Source of the DNA: a virus
IMG/VR virus record: IMGVR_UViG_3300032086_000016
Span: 1 to 37,408 of that record
Direction: 5' to 3' (one strand)
Length of the DNA stretch: 37,408 bases
In this document: in pieces, positions 36,345 through 37,408 of the stretch
Layout: each line of letters opens with the position of its first letter
How positions within the stretch are numbered: the stretch's first letter is position 1
Program-made: the position numbers and the translations under genes
Notes under the pieces: model-generated
Told to the model about the DNA's origin: nothing
Databases searched by the model: none
What the model saw: the letters and a program-made list of their open reading frames with translations, nothing else

Positions 36345-37408
36345 ATGGAACAAAATAAAACAACAAGAGATATAGAATTAGATGCCATGTATACTATGGC
36401 AAGCAAGTTCATGAATTACGAAGGCCCAAAAACTCGTAAAGCCATGCTTCAGTTTGCTAATTCTAGTCCTGCTATTGCCGCAAAGATGGGTCAATACCAA
36501 CAAGCTATGAAGGGTATGTCTAAAGGTGGCGTTATCTATGCTAGTGATGGCACAGATGTATTTAGCTACGAAGATGATGTTGTTCCTGCTTTTGGTGAAG
36601 CTGTTAAAAAGACAATGGACCCAAAAGATCCTGAAGTTGCTAAAATAACAGAAACATCTGGTCAAATAATTGGTGCTGGTACAGGTCAAGTTACAGGACC
36701 ATCTGGTTATACAGCAACAACACCAGGAACTACTGCTACAGCTACAGCACCAACTCAACCAGGTGCAGCAACATACACAGCCACAGGAGCTGCTCCTGCA
36801 GTAGGCCAAGTAGTTGATGATGTAGACAGTGGAAAATACCAAACAACTGTAGATCCTCAATCTATGGTTACTGCTGCACAAATGAACCAATCATCTGTAA
36901 GCGGTATGCAAGCAGCTCAAGGTGCTGCAACTATGATGAACAACCCTGTTCAACGGCAGATACAACAGGGTGAGCTTATCTCTGGTGCTGCTGATGCAGC
37001 CAAAGCTGCTGCCTTTGCTGAACAGGTACAAGCAGCTACAGCCTCTCCCTCTCAACAAGCTACAGTACAAGGTCAACTTGGAGATCTTATGCAGGACTTC
37101 GAAGGTGGTAAGACACCTGCGTGGGCTGCTGGTGCTATACGAGCTGCAATGGGACAAATGGCTGCACGTGGACTAGGGGCTTCATCACTAGCTGGACAAG
37201 CTGTCGTACAGGCTGCAATGGAATCAGCATTACCAATTGCACAAGCTGACGCAGCGACACAAGCAAGATTTGAATCTCAGAACTTGTCAAACCGTCAACA
37301 ACGTGCTATGCTTGCAGCAGAACAACGTGCTCAGTTTATTGGCCAAGAGTTTGACCAAGCGTTTCAATCTCGTGTAATTAACGCTTCTAAGATTGCTGAT
37401 GTCGCCAA
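36345..37408 (+). CDS. Internal virion / ejected protein (partial, runs off the window)
   Basis: The frame is open from the ATG at 36345 to the window end (354 codons). The N-terminus (RDIELDAMYTMASKFMNYEG) leads to a QQAMKGMSKGGVIYASDGTD element. A Thr/Ala/Gly/Pro-rich linker (TGPSGYTATTPGTTATATAP) follows, then a helical domain with LMQDFEGGKTPAWAAGAIRA, MAARGLGASSLAGQAVVQAA and ESALPIAQADAATQARFESQ. I recognise that domain from marine podovirus internal or ejected proteins. It probably helps form the DNA-ejection channel or is injected with the genome. Its end is not visible. The stretch has no stop on this strand, so antisense frames here are shadows. Confidence 0.75.
   Translation, partial: MEQNKTTRDIELDAMYTMASKFMNYEGPKTRKAMLQFANSSPAIAAKMGQYQQAMKGMSKGGVIYASDGTDVFSYEDDVVPAFGEAVKKTMDPKDPEVAKITETSGQIIGAGTGQVTGPSGYTATTPGTTATATAPTQPGAATYTATGAAPAVGQVVDDVDSGKYQTTVDPQSMVTAAQMNQSSVSGMQAAQGAATMMNNPVQRQIQQGELISGAADAAKAAAFAEQVQAATASPSQQATVQGQLGDLMQDFEGGKTPAWAAGAIRAAMGQMAARGLGASSLAGQAVVQAAMESALPIAQADAATQARFESQNLSNRQQRAMLAAEQRAQFIGQEFDQAFQSRVINASKIADVA

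Noticed and set aside
36378-36890. 170-codon minus-strand Cys/Ser-rich ORF near the right edge
   Set aside because: It is antisense to the open internal-virion frame starting at 36345, and its Cys/Ser runs are the complement of Ala/Gly/Thr codons.

Overview
The window looks like part of a short-tailed (podovirus-like) tailed phage of a marine alphaproteobacterium. The phage call rests on a full packaging and virion series on the + strand: terminase small and large subunits, portal, scaffold, major capsid protein, head-tail adaptor, tail nozzle, long fiber, and the start of an internal virion protein. No tape-measure or sheath gene is visible. The host guess is inference. It rests on a holin resembling the gene-transfer-agent 3TM holins of alphaproteobacteria, a DUF1127-type small protein, and several small conserved genes I recognise from marine phage genomes. 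Base composition is moderately AT-rich throughout. A tyrosine integrase suggests a temperate phage or a relative of one, but no repressor is recognisable.

Layout. Positions 1-6414 form a tightly packed leftward (minus strand) operon. It holds a PP-loop/PAPS-reductase-like gene (cut by the window edge), an integrase preceded by a 21-codon leader ORF, an M20/M28-like metallopeptidase, a large Cys/His-rich protein, a DNA-glycosylase-like protein, a helix-turn-helix protein, several tiny coupled ORFs, a tRNA-Trp, and a 164-residue phage protein. Positions 6415-7895 are a 1.5-kb gene-free control region: a structured-looking leader for the leftward operon, an AT-rich stretch with palindromes, then a dense set of inverted repeats, 12-bp iterons and two rightward promoters. 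From 7896 to the end everything reads rightward: lysis genes (8.1-9.2 kb), a block of small basic or exported proteins (9.3-13.0 kb), DNA packaging and portal (13.1-17.6 kb), an unusual module (17.6-23.3 kb) with an ART-like protein, a CFI-box protein and a methyltransferase, then scaffold, capsid, tail and fiber genes (23.4-34.7 kb), and finally small membrane or coiled-coil proteins and an internal virion protein that runs off the window.

How it works together. Divergent transcription from the 6.9-7.9 kb hub probably separates early/lysogeny functions (left) from late functions (right). The integrase promoter near 1.33 kb and the rightward hub share the same 12-bp element and a similar upstream heptamer, so a common regulator is plausible. 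Late transcription appears to use sigma70-like promoters, several with a TATAACTA -10 region, upstream of the lysis, terminase and capsid groups. The most unusual material is the module between portal and scaffold, the peptidase/Cys-His gene pair, the phage-encoded outer-membrane-like protein, and the uncharacterised control region.
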